Of a stretch of 38,153 nt of DNA, positions 1 through 7,372 are shown piece by piece. Source of the stretch: Burkholderia sp. Ac-20379 (GTDB lineage Bacteria > Pseudomonadota > Gammaproteobacteria > Burkholderiales > Burkholderiaceae); assembly GCF_017104645.1 (NCBI RefSeq), contig NZ_JAAGPF010000035.1, positions 1 through 38,153 of the forward strand, read 5' to 3'. The position numbers were made by a program, and so were the translations under genes. Position 1 is the first letter of the stretch. Each line of letters starts with the position of its first letter. The notes below the pieces were generated by a model that did not search any database, was not told the origin of the DNA, and saw nothing but the letters and a program-made list of their open reading frames with translations.

Positions 1-1
1 G

Positions 2-112
2 CGGGCGGCTGCGCGGCGGCTCGGCGAGGCCGACTGGCGTCGCGCCGGCGAGTCGCTCGGCGCGCCGCAGGTTTATGGGCTGGAGATCAGCAGGCAAGCC
101 ACGCCGAACTGA
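2..112 (+). CDS. 3' end of an upstream gene (36 C-terminal codons)
   Basis: The second forward frame is open from the window edge to TGA at 110-112 and encodes a plausible C-terminus that includes RRLGEADWRRAGESLG and ends in QATPN. The other two frames look less protein-like. Its stop lies 31 nt before the start of the next gene on the same strand, so it is probably the preceding gene of the same operon. Too little is left to name the product. Confidence 0.55.
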   Translation, partial: RAAARRLGEADWRRAGESLGAPQVYGLEISRQATPN

Positions 113-143
113 TCGGATTCAACTTCTAGGAACGGATAGCGAT

Positions 144-995
144 ATGAAATTGGTGCGATTTGGAACTCAGGGCCAGGAAAAGCCGGGCGTGCTCGACGCC
201 GGCGGGCGGATTCGCGATGTGTCGGCTCACGTCGGCGATTTCGATCCGGCCTTCTTCGCCAACGGCGGGATCGCGACGCTGCGCGGCCTCGATGTCGAAG
301 CGCTGCCGGTGGTGGAAGGCAACCCGCGTTACGGCGCCTGTATCGCGAGGCCTGGAAACTTCATCGCGGTCGGCTTGAACTACGTGCAACACGCGATCGA
401 AACGAACGCGCCGATTCCCGACGAGCCGATCCTGTTCAACAAGGCGCCGTCGTGCATCGTCGGCCCGAACGACAAGGTGCTGCTGCCGTTGAAATCCACC
501 AAGGCCGATTGGGAAGTGGAGATCGCGTTCGTGATCGGCAAGCGGGCGCACAACGTCACCGAGGAAGCGGCGCTCGACCACGTTGCGGGATTCTGCGTGT
601 GCAACGACGTGTCGGAGCGGGCGTTCCAGCTCGAGCAGGGCGGCCAATGGGTCAAGGGCAAGATGGCGCCGACGTTCGGGCCGCTCGGCCCGTGGCTCGT
701 CACCGGCGACGAGATCGCCGACGTGCAGAACCTGCCGCTGTGGCTCGAACTGAACGGCGAACGGATTCAGAACTCGTCCACCTCGGACATGATCTTTCCG
801 ATCCGCAAGCTCGTTTCGTACATCAGCGAATTCGTGATGCTCGAGCCCGGCGACGTGATCACCACGGGCACCCCGCCCGGCGTGGGCCTGGGCATGAAGC
901 CCGAGAAATATTTGAAGCCGGGCGACGTGATGAGGCTCGGTGTGGAAGGGCTGGGCGTGCAGGAACAGACGGTGGGCCGCTGGGGAGACGAATGA
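144..995 (+). CDS. Fumarylacetoacetate hydrolase (FAH) family protein
   Basis: This 283-residue protein is of the FAH C-terminal-domain type. The family hydrolyses, decarboxylates or isomerises 2,4-dioxo acids and related compounds in the cytoplasm with a bound divalent metal. The catalytic core runs from about residue 70 to 280. Expected metal ligands are E124 and E126 in DWEVEIAFVIG and D155 in CNDVSER; the motif VITTGTPPGVG follows near residues 238-248. I chose ATG 144 because an AGGAA sits about 11 nt upstream and the product starts like the family (MKLVRFG); a longer frame from 75 overlaps the previous gene. Its stop overlaps the start of the MaoC gene (ATGATGA), so the two are probably translationally coupled. 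Such proteins are often named ureidoglycolate lyase or 2,4-diketo-3-deoxy-L-fuconate hydrolase by similarity. The true substrate is unknown, and I see no allantoin or fucose genes. Confidence 0.9.
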   Translation: MKLVRFGTQGQEKPGVLDAGGRIRDVSAHVGDFDPAFFANGGIATLRGLDVEALPVVEGNPRYGACIARPGNFIAVGLNYVQHAIETNAPIPDEPILFNKAPSCIVGPNDKVLLPLKSTKADWEVEIAFVIGKRAHNVTEEAALDHVAGFCVCNDVSERAFQLEQGGQWVKGKMAPTFGPLGPWLVTGDEIADVQNLPLWLELNGERIQNSSTSDMIFPIRKLVSYISEFVMLEPGDVITTGTPPGVGLGMKPEKYLKPGDVMRLGVEGLGVQEQTVGRWGDE

Positions 996-1486
996 TGACC
1001 GGGAAAAAGCGCATGGGTTACACGTACGAGGATCTTCACGTCGGCATGCAATTTCGCAGCCCCGGCCGAACCATCACCGATGCGGATCTGGTCGGGTTCG
1101 CCGGGCTGACCGGCGATTTTTCCGAACTTCACACCAGCGATGTCTATGCGCAAAGCAGCCAGTTCGGCCGGCGCGTCGCGCACGGCATGCTCGGCCTGGC
1201 GTATGCGCATGGGCTCATGTGGGCGCGTACCGGCGAACTGCGCGAGACCGCCATTGCGTTTCTCGGCATCAACGACTGGAAGTTCGCTGCGCCGCTGTTC
1301 GTCGGCGACACGATGTTCGTGAATTACGCGATTCGCGAACTGCGGGACAGCAAGTCCAAGCCCACCCAGGCGATCGCGCTGTTCGACGTGAAGGTGGTGA
1401 ATCAGGACGACGCGGTGGTGCAGCACGGCACCAAGGCGTTGCTGTGTTCGAAGGTGCCGCTCGCGGCGGTGGAAAATTCCGCCTGA
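992..1486 (+). CDS. MaoC-like (hot-dog fold) dehydratase
   Basis: This 164-residue protein has a single hot-dog domain of the MaoC / (R)-specific enoyl-CoA hydratase class, which adds or removes water at a 2-enoyl thioester or similar unsaturated acid. The hydratase signature is GDFSELHTSDVYA, with the expected catalytic pair D42 and H47, followed by RVAHGMLGLAYAHGL. The start is one of two consecutive ATGs (992 or 995) that overlap the FAH stop, with GGGGAG about 5 nt upstream; a later ATG at 1013 (MGYTYEDLHVG) is also possible. Coupling to an FAH-family enzyme suggests that both act on one short unsaturated or keto acid intermediate. Similar proteins act in C5-dicarboxylate (mesaconate/methylmalyl) routes, but nothing here proves that. 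The gene converges on the histidine kinase gene 43 nt away. Confidence 0.88.
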   Translation: MMTGKKRMGYTYEDLHVGMQFRSPGRTITDADLVGFAGLTGDFSELHTSDVYAQSSQFGRRVAHGMLGLAYAHGLMWARTGELRETAIAFLGINDWKFAAPLFVGDTMFVNYAIRELRDSKSKPTQAIALFDVKVVNQDDAVVQHGTKALLCSKVPLAAVENSA

Positions 1487-1529
1487 ACGCGGGGCGATTG
1501 CCGGGTTCGCGACATCGCGTCGATGGGAT

Positions 1530-2984
1530 TCACGCGTCGGCCGAATTGACCGCCAGCCCATACGGCTGCCCGTGCGGCCAGCACGCGATTTCGAAGCGCG
1601 TGCCGGGGCACGCATCCTCGACGCGCAGCGAGAAGTCGTGCAGCCGCGCGATCGCGACGACGATGGCCAGGCCGATGCCGGAGCCGGGGATGCCGATGGC
1701 CCGGGGCGAGCGGTAGAAGCGCTGAAAGATCGCTTCGCGTTCGTCCTCGGCGATGCCGGGGCCGTCGTCGGTCACGCTGATCGTCGGGCCCCGCTCGGTG
1801 GACGCGATGCGCAGCGCGATGTGGCCGCCCGCCGGGGTGAACTTGATCGCGTTGTCGACCAGGTTGGTCACGGCCTCGAACAGCAGGGTGCGGTCGGCGC
1901 GGATTTCGGCGCGCCCGTCGCTCCGACAGGACAGCCGCTTGCCCTCGCTGTCCGCGAGCGGTTCGAAGAGATCGTGGACCTCGCGCATCAACGCCTCGAC
2001 ATCTACCTGGCAGTAGCCCGACTTGCGGGTGAGCGAATCGATCTGCGAGAGCCGCATCATGGCCGAGAAGCGCGTCAGCAACGCTTCGGTGTCGCGGCGC
2101 GTGGTCGCCACCAGGCTATCGAGTTCGGCGTTGTCGTATCGGCGCGTCTGCCGGCCGATGCGATCGAGCAGGATGCGAACGTGCGAGAGCGGTGTGCGCA
2201 AGTCGTGGGCGATGCCCTCGTTGGTGTTGCGAATGTCGATCATCAGCCGCTCGATCTCGCGAAGCATCTGATTCATGACCTCGGCAAGCAGATCGATCTC
2301 GTCGCGCCCGGCCACCGGCAGGCGGTGAGACAGCTCGCCCCGGGCGATGCGCTGGGCGGTTTCGGCGATCGCGTGGATGCGGCGATTCTGCCGCGCGTTC
2401 AAGCCGGCCGCGGCGGCCGCGCTCAACACCAGGCAGAACGCGCCGATCAGCACGGACGCTTTGATGATGTCGTTGCGGACCCGATGGATATGGGACAGGT
2501 TGTGCGCGACGACGATGGTGTCGCCCTGCGCGTTGGTCGTCACCATCGCGCGCAGGATCGGTTGCTCCGACAGACCGTCGATCAGCAGCGTGCCCCGGTA
2601 GGTGGTGCCGGAAAACGCGGCGGGTTGCGGCTCGGGAAGCTGCTCGATGTTGCCTGCGATCCGGTGCTTGTGCCGATCGAAGACGCCGTAGTAGTTGGCG
2701 TGCGCCAGCCCTTCGGGGATCGCCCGATCCACGGCCAGCACGCCGTCGGAGGCCTGGCCGAGGCTCGTCAATTCCCAGCGCACGATCACGTCGGTGCCGC
2801 GCTCCATGATCGAGGTCGTCGAGATCGTGATCGCGGCGATCAGCAGAACCAGCGAAACCGACAGCACCACGGCATGACCGAGAATCATGCGGGCGCCCGA
2901 CGCGCGCCAGTTGCCGGGCCGGGCCAGCGACCAGGCGCGCCGCAGCGCCTCCCGCGCGGTGCGGCGTTCGGACGAATCGGTCAT
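1530..2984 (-). CDS. Membrane sensor histidine kinase, no adjacent response regulator
   Basis: This 484-residue HAMP/HisKA/HATPase_c sensor kinase sits in the inner membrane and autophosphorylates on histidine. Visible order: cytoplasmic N-tail 1-33; transmembrane 1 about 34-55; periplasmic domain about 56-170; transmembrane 2 about 176-196; HAMP about 197-250; H-box AHDLRTPLSH with the phospho-acceptor H260; N-box NLVDNAIKFTP (N374/N378); G1 box DDGPG (406-410); G2 box GSGIGLA (434-440). All catalytic boxes look intact. The start ATG is 19 nt after the stop of the MFS transporter upstream on the same strand, so the two are probably cotranscribed. There is no response regulator gene on either side, so its partner must be encoded elsewhere. 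The placement suggests it senses the transported compound or its metabolic state. Confidence 0.93.
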   Translation of the reverse strand: MTDSSERRTAREALRRAWSLARPGNWRASGARMILGHAVVLSVSLVLLIAAITISTTSIMERGTDVIVRWELTSLGQASDGVLAVDRAIPEGLAHANYYGVFDRHKHRIAGNIEQLPEPQPAAFSGTTYRGTLLIDGLSEQPILRAMVTTNAQGDTIVVAHNLSHIHRVRNDIIKASVLIGAFCLVLSAAAAAGLNARQNRRIHAIAETAQRIARGELSHRLPVAGRDEIDLLAEVMNQMLREIERLMIDIRNTNEGIAHDLRTPLSHVRILLDRIGRQTRRYDNAELDSLVATTRRDTEALLTRFSAMMRLSQIDSLTRKSGYCQVDVEALMREVHDLFEPLADSEGKRLSCRSDGRAEIRADRTLLFEAVTNLVDNAIKFTPAGGHIALRIASTERGPTISVTDDGPGIAEDEREAIFQRFYRSPRAIGIPGSGIGLAIVVAIARLHDFSLRVEDACPGTRFEIACWPHGQPYGLAVNSADA

Positions 2985-3003
2985 GGCGGGCGCGCTCGGT
3001 GGC

Positions 3004-4293
3004 TTATCGCACGGCGGCGGCCGCGCGTGCGTCGCGCGCCGCGCCGATGGGGGACCGGGTCGCCGACATGACCACCGACGCGCCCGCCACCAGCAACAGG
3101 CCCGCGATGCGGAACGCCCAGTCGTAACCGCCCGTGCCGGCCACGACGTAGCCGGTGACGATCGGCGCGGCCATGCCGAACACCTGGCCGCCCGCGACGA
3201 CGAACGCCGTGGCTTTCGCGACGTCGCGCGAGTCCGGCAGCATGTCGTTCAGCAGCGCGAAGTTCAGCGAGGTCGTGGCGGCGATCCCGGTCAGCGTGAC
3301 CGAGAACAGCGCGATCAATTGCGCCAGGCTGCCGGCGAACGGCAGCAGCAGGATCGACGATGCGCCCAGCATCGCGATCGCAACGGCGCCGCGCCGCCCG
3401 CCCGCGCTCACCTGGTCCCGCTTCACCAGCCTGTCGCTGGCGCGCCCGACCGCGATGCAGAGGAGCACGGCCAGGCCGTACGGCGCGGCCGACAGCAGGC
3501 CGGTGCGGGCCAGATCCAGATGCCGCGTGGCTTGCAGGTAGCTCGGCAGCCAGGTCAGGAACAGATACTGGGTGTAGACGTTGCAGCCTTGCGCGATCGC
3601 GAGGCCCCATAGCGTTGGCGTGCGCAGCAGGTCGCGCAGGCCGGACGACGGAGCCGGCTGCGATGCCGTGGCCGCCGCCGTTCCGCGTTCCGCAAGAATT
3701 TTTTCGCGCTCGGCCGCGGAAAGCCATCGTGCGTGTTCCGGTTCGTCGAACCAGATCCACCAGGCCACGAGCCAGACGAACCCGATCCCGCCGGCGACCG
3801 CGAAGGCGGCGCGCCAGCCGAGGGCGGCCACCAGCGAACCCAGCAGCGCCGAGCAGATGGCCGGCCCGGCATAGGCGCCGCTGTTGAAGACGGCCGAGAT
3901 CGTGCCGCGCTCGTGGGCCGGAATCCACTGCCGGATCGCCTTCGCGCCGATCGGGTTGCTCGACGATTCGCCGGCTCCCATGCCGAGGCGCGCCACGATC
4001 AGCCCGGCGAAGCTCGACGCCGCGCCGGTCAGCGCCGTGGCCGCGGACCACACGAACACGCCGATGGCCGCGATCCGCTTGGTGCCGAACCGGTCGATGA
4101 GATAGCCCATCGGGATCAGGCACAGCACGTAGCTCCAGATGAACGACGAGAAGAGATAGCCCATGCCGACCGAGGACAGATGAAACGTCCGCTCGATCGG
4201 GCCGGCCGCGATCGAAAGCGCAATCCGGTCCATGTAGTTGATCATCGACAGGGAAAACAAGAATACGGCGATCCAGCCTCTGCGGTACGACAT
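3004..4293 (-). CDS. MFS transporter of the anion:cation symporter (ACS) type, copy 1
   Basis: This 429-residue protein has about 12 membrane segments. The opening NYMDRIALSIA, the loop GYLIDRFGTKR (MFS motif between helices 2 and 3) and IVARLGMGAGESSSNP match the ACS family, whose members bring in sugar acids and other organic anions with protons. I chose ATG 4293, giving MSYRRGWIA, because GGAG lies 7 nt upstream and the paralogue at 9207-10508 starts identically; an upstream in-frame ATG at 4347 would add 18 unrelated residues. By eye 52 of the first 63 residues equal the paralogue. A palindromic operator (4353-4374) lies about 70 bp upstream of the start. The gene is followed at 19 nt by the histidine kinase. 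The substrate is unknown; the adjacent enzymes suggest a hydroxy or keto acid. Confidence 0.93.
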   Translation of the reverse strand: MSYRRGWIAVFLFSLSMINYMDRIALSIAAGPIERTFHLSSVGMGYLFSSFIWSYVLCLIPMGYLIDRFGTKRIAAIGVFVWSAATALTGAASSFAGLIVARLGMGAGESSSNPIGAKAIRQWIPAHERGTISAVFNSGAYAGPAICSALLGSLVAALGWRAAFAVAGGIGFVWLVAWWIWFDEPEHARWLSAAEREKILAERGTAAATASQPAPSSGLRDLLRTPTLWGLAIAQGCNVYTQYLFLTWLPSYLQATRHLDLARTGLLSAAPYGLAVLLCIAVGRASDRLVKRDQVSAGGRRGAVAIAMLGASSILLLPFAGSLAQLIALFSVTLTGIAATTSLNFALLNDMLPDSRDVAKATAFVVAGGQVFGMAAPIVTGYVVAGTGGYDWAFRIAGLLLVAGASVVMSATRSPIGAARDARAAAAVR

Positions 4294-4352
4294 CGAATTC
4301 TCCAGCTTCACACGGCGCGATTTCCCGAACCGTTGCAGGCATGGCATTTAAA

Positions 4353-4374
4353 GCATTTTGTAATCACAAAATGC
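4353..4374. promoter_or_regulatory. Palindromic operator upstream of MFS copy 1
   Basis: Perfect 9-bp inverted repeat GCATTTTGT - AATC - ACAAAATGC centred 70 bp before the MFS1 start. A near-identical 22-mer occurs before MFS2 (19 of 22 bases the same) and a degenerate one in the cupin promoter (16 of 22). The likely ligand is the GntR protein encoded next door at 4425-5369. A second small palindrome, TGCAT-CAAT-ATGCA, overlaps its right edge (4372-4385). Confidence 0.75.
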
Positions 4375-4424
4375 ATCAATATGCAAAAAAAACGGCCAGA
4401 TGGCCGTGTGAGGGGGGGCGGGGT

Positions 4425-5369
4425 TCAAGCCTGCTGCGTGAACACCTCCCGAGCGTGAACCTTGTTGCGCCGCGCTTCTTCGAGGTGCTTGCGCAGCAAC
4501 GCGGCGGCGCGGAGCAGATCGTGCTGCGCAATGGCCTCCAGGATCTCGAGGTGCTCGAGCGCGTGCTCGCGGCGCGGCTTGCGATCCTTGGCCTGCCGAT
4601 ATTCGACGAGGCGCCGCAGCCGGTCCATGCGCCGAACCGACTGCGCGATGAAGCGGTTGCCCGACCAGCGCGCGATGGTCTCGTGGAAATCGCTGTTCGC
4701 TTCGAACAGCTCGACCGAGTTCATGGCCAGGTAGCCTTCCTCGGAGATGTACTTCTGCCGCCGGCGCAGCTCTTCCAGCTCGACGCGATTCGCGGCGAAG
4801 GACGGCGACAGGATGCCGGTCGGCTCGATGGCCGAGCGGAACAGATAGCTTTCCTCGTAAGCCTCGACCGAATCGATCAGCGACGTGAACTGCCAGCCGT
4901 GGCCGACCTGCCGCTCGATCCATCCTTCTTCCTGGATCCGCGACAGGATGCGCCGCAGCTCGCTGCGCGAGACGTCGTAGAGGCGCATCAGATCCGCTTC
5001 CGACACCACGTCGGCCAGACGCTGCGCGAGGCGGTCGTCGGCGATCTTCAGGTAGAGCGGATCGTCGGGCTCGTTGAAGAACTGCTCGGAGACGTCGCCC
5101 ACGTCGCGGGCGGCGCGCGCCATGAAGAAGCCCCGGTTCGCGTCGTAATGCACCACGCCGAGCGAGGCGAGATGGTGCAGCGCGACGTTGACGGGCGTGC
5201 GCGACGTGCCGATGCGCTCGGCCAGCAGCGATTCCGCCAGCCGATCCCCGAGCGCGAGATCATCGCGACGGGCGAGCGTCAGAATCTCCCTCGCCACCCG
5301 GAACTGGAGCTGGGTGAGTGGGGCGCGATGATCGGTGGCGACGGCTTCCATCTGGGCTTTGGGCGGCAT
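4425..5369 (-). CDS. GntR-family regulator with two winged-helix modules and an FCD domain
   Basis: This 314-residue cytoplasmic transcription factor has an ordinary GntR winged helix at about 18-83 (recognition region IGTSRTPVNVALHHLASLG, then DANRGFFMA as the wing). A second winged-helix-like module follows at about 105-163 (SEADLMRLYDVSRSELRRIL, EEGWIERQVGHGWQF), then an all-helical FCD effector domain at about 168-305. H229 (SDFHETIARWSGNRF), H273 and H295 are at positions expected for the FCD metal/ligand site. GntR/FCD proteins usually have one winged helix and about 230 residues, so the extra module is unusual. The gene sits in the middle of the block it probably controls: the operator type at 4353, 9060 and 10541 flanks its neighbours, and a partial copy lies at its own promoter. 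Start ATG 5369; an internal Met at residue 7 is an alternative. Confidence 0.9.
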   Translation of the reverse strand: MPPKAQMEAVATDHRAPLTQLQFRVAREILTLARRDDLALGDRLAESLLAERIGTSRTPVNVALHHLASLGVVHYDANRGFFMARAARDVGDVSEQFFNEPDDPLYLKIADDRLAQRLADVVSEADLMRLYDVSRSELRRILSRIQEEGWIERQVGHGWQFTSLIDSVEAYEESYLFRSAIEPTGILSPSFAANRVELEELRRRQKYISEEGYLAMNSVELFEANSDFHETIARWSGNRFIAQSVRRMDRLRRLVEYRQAKDRKPRREHALEHLEILEAIAQHDLLRAAALLRKHLEEARRNKVHAREVFTQQA

Positions 5370-5472
5370 ACGTGCGTTTTTGCGCAGCGGGCAGCGGGCC
5401 CGCGCGGGGAGTCGAATTACCGTGATTCTGCCACTGCCGCAGGGCGGGAGGCTGGCCCCGTGGGGACGGGGC

Positions 5473-5505
5473 GCGCACGGTAATCACACGCAGATATGCA
5501 TTATA
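5473..5505 (-). promoter_or_regulatory. Probable autoregulated promoter of the GntR gene
   Basis: On the minus strand a perfect -10 box TATAAT covers 5500-5505. No good -35 was found. Just downstream lies GTAATCACA (5480-5488 on the plus strand), identical to the centre of the operator at 4353-4374, where a bound repressor would meet the transcription start. The flanks match the full 22-mer poorly (about 12 of 22), so this copy is tentative. Transcription would give a leader of roughly 120 nt before the start at 5369. Confidence 0.45.
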
Positions 5506-5536
5506 TGACGATAAAAGACATGCGTCGCAGCGTGCT

Positions 5537-5574
5537 GCAGCCCGGCGCCCCTCGGAGGCGCGGCACCGGGCTGC
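5537..5574 (-). terminator. Hairpin after the cupin-dehydrogenase operon
   Basis: Inverted repeat GCAGCCCGG (5537-5545) / CCGGGCTGC (5566-5574) with further GC-rich pairing inside, 13 nt beyond the stop of the aldehyde dehydrogenase gene. There is no clear T-run, so it may act as a transcript-stabilising or Rho-assisted end. Confidence 0.5.
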
Positions 5575-5587
5575 ACGCCGGTTTCGA

Positions 5588-6982
5588 TCAGGCCTGGCGC
5601 GGCACCGACCAGTAAGTCCGCGTGTTCGTGAACTCGCGGATCCCGGCGGTGGCCAGCTCGCGGCCATAACCCGACTTCTTCGTGCCGCCGAACGGCACGC
5701 GCGCATCGGAGGCCGTCATCGCGTTGATGAACACGGCGCCGGTCGTGACCCCGTTGGCGATCGACAGCGCGCGATCGACCGATGCCGACCAGATGCTGAT
5801 CGACAAGCCGAACTGCGTGGCGCCGGCCAGGCGGATCGCGTCGGCATCGTCCTGCGCCACCGCGATCGCCGCGACCGGGCCGAACGTTTCCTCGTCGAAC
5901 ACGGCGATGCCCGGGCCGGTGTTGCCGATCACGGTCGGCTCGTAGAAGTAGCCGTTGCCGTCGACGGCCTTGCCGCCGGCGAGCAGCGTGGCGCCCGCTT
6001 CGATCGAGCGCTGCACCTGGTTGTCGAGCGCATCGCGCAGATCGCCGCGTGCCACCGGGCCCATGTGGGTGCCGGCCTGTGTGGGATCGCTCACCACCAA
6101 GGCGCGCACGCCAGCGACGAACTGGCTGGTGAACGCTTCGGCGATCGGGGCCGACACGATGAAGCGCTTCGCGCACACGCAGCTTTGGCCCGCGTTGTTG
6201 AAACGCGCCTTGATGGCGGCCGCCACGGCTGCGGGCACGTCCGCATCGTCGAGCACGACGAAGGCGTCCGAGCCGCCCAGTTCGAGCACCGACTTCTTCG
6301 AGGCGCGGCCAGCCGCGGCGCCGACAGCGGCGCCCGCGCGATTCGAGCCGGTCAGGGTGACGGCGGCGATGCGGTCGTCGGCGATCAGCGTTTCGATGGT
6401 GGCCGGCACGTCCGGCTCGGCCACCACCAGCGTCGTGACGAGATGCTTGGGGAAGCCCGCGTCGACGAACAGCTGTTCGAGCGCCAGCGCGCTGCCGGTC
6501 ACGTTCGGCGAATGCTTGAGGATCACGCCGTTGCCGGCGGCCAGCGTGGGGATCGCGAAGCGCATCACTTGCCACACAGGGAAATTCCACGGCATCACGG
6601 CGAGAACCAGGCCGATCGGCTCGTAGCGGATCCAGGCGTCGACGCCGTCGATCGCGGCGGTCTCGTCGGCCAGGATGCGCTCGGCGTTGTCCGCGTAATA
6701 GAGCGCCGTGACGGCCGACTTCTCGACTTCGCCGGCGGCTTCCGGAAGGATCTTGCCCATCTCGGCGGTGGTCAGCGCGGCGAACTTGCCGCTCTGTGCG
6801 CGCAGCGTGGCGGCCAGCGCGCGCAGCAGCGCGACGCGCTGCGCGAGCGGCACCGCGCCCCAGGCGCGCGCGGCCGCGTGGCCCTTGGCGACGGCCTGCT
6901 CGACCTGCTCGGCGGTCCAGCTCGGATAGGTGGCCAGCGTTGCGCCGTTGACCGGATTGAGGGTGGTAATCGTGTGCGTCAT
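5588..6982 (-). CDS. NAD(P)-dependent aldehyde dehydrogenase, succinate-semialdehyde type
   Basis: This 464-residue aldehyde dehydrogenase oxidises an aldehyde to the acid in the cytoplasm. Key residues are visible: N133 in MPWNFP, K156 in ILKHSP, the general base E234 in LELGGS and the nucleophile C268 in NNAGQSC. The compact length and the sequence YEPIGLVLAVMPWNFPVWQVMRF resemble the Sad/YneI succinate-semialdehyde dehydrogenase branch more than GabD. I chose ATG 6982 (MTHTITTLNPVNG) because AGGA precedes it and the family begins there; a longer frame to 7135 overlaps the upstream gene. It is the last gene of the operon cupin, Ldh2-like dehydrogenase, ABM protein, this enzyme. It probably oxidises a semialdehyde made by the preceding steps; succinate semialdehyde itself is only a guess. 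Confidence 0.93.
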   Translation of the reverse strand: MTHTITTLNPVNGATLATYPSWTAEQVEQAVAKGHAAARAWGAVPLAQRVALLRALAATLRAQSGKFAALTTAEMGKILPEAAGEVEKSAVTALYYADNAERILADETAAIDGVDAWIRYEPIGLVLAVMPWNFPVWQVMRFAIPTLAAGNGVILKHSPNVTGSALALEQLFVDAGFPKHLVTTLVVAEPDVPATIETLIADDRIAAVTLTGSNRAGAAVGAAAGRASKKSVLELGGSDAFVVLDDADVPAAVAAAIKARFNNAGQSCVCAKRFIVSAPIAEAFTSQFVAGVRALVVSDPTQAGTHMGPVARGDLRDALDNQVQRSIEAGATLLAGGKAVDGNGYFYEPTVIGNTGPGIAVFDEETFGPVAAIAVAQDDADAIRLAGATQFGLSISIWSASVDRALSIANGVTTGAVFINAMTASDARVPFGGTKKSGYGRELATAGIREFTNTRTYWSVPRQA

Positions 6983-7053
6983 GACGGAGGTCCTGTCGTG
7001 GACCGGCACATCACGGCGCCGGCCCGGGGCGACGGATCGCGAAGGCGATCCGG

Positions 7054-7356
7054 TCAGGCGTGATGGAAGAGCTGGTGGGCGATCGTGTTGACCTGGCTGC
7101 CCGGCACGACGCAGCGTGCGGCCGCCTCGCGCCATTTCGCGAAGTGCGGGGCGGCGCGATGCGCGTCGATCGCGGCTTCGTCGTCGTACAGCTCGTAGAA
7201 CAGGAAGTGGAGCGGATCCTTGGTGTCGCGCGTCACGTCGAAGTAGCGGCAGCCGGCTTCGTCGCTGAACGTGCTTTGCGCGTTTTGCTCGATGGCGGCG
7301 AGGAACTCGTCGAGACGATCTTCATGGACTTTCAAGGAAACGATAAGCGAGAGCAT
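7054..7356 (-). CDS. Antibiotic-biosynthesis-monooxygenase (ABM) domain protein
   Basis: This 100-residue protein is a single ferredoxin-like ABM domain. Visible family features are a central DEAGCRYFDVTRD strand, the FLFYELYDDEAAIDAH segment and the motif HFAKWREAA. Such small dimeric proteins include cofactor-free monooxygenases and isomerases (LsrG, YgiN), so oxygenase activity is not assured. It lies 16 nt after the Ldh2-like gene and 71 nt before the aldehyde dehydrogenase gene in the same operon. An AGGA precedes ATG 7356. In context it may isomerise or oxidise a dicarbonyl intermediate. Confidence 0.85.
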   Translation of the reverse strand: MLSLIVSLKVHEDRLDEFLAAIEQNAQSTFSDEAGCRYFDVTRDTKDPLHFLFYELYDDEAAIDAHRAAPHFAKWREAAARCVVPGSQVNTIAHQLFHHA

Positions 7357-7372
7357 GGGGTGTCCTGTTGCG

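Noticed and set aside
452..1486. An open frame that would extend the MaoC protein upstream into the FAH gene
   Set aside because: The first 180 codons are out-of-frame FAH sequence; the homologous part begins at the overlapping ATG.
5498..5519. A possible further copy of the 22-bp operator (GCATTATAT...)
   Set aside because: Only about 14 of 22 bases match, and much of the match is the TATAAT promoter box itself; the core copy at 5480-5488 is a better candidate.
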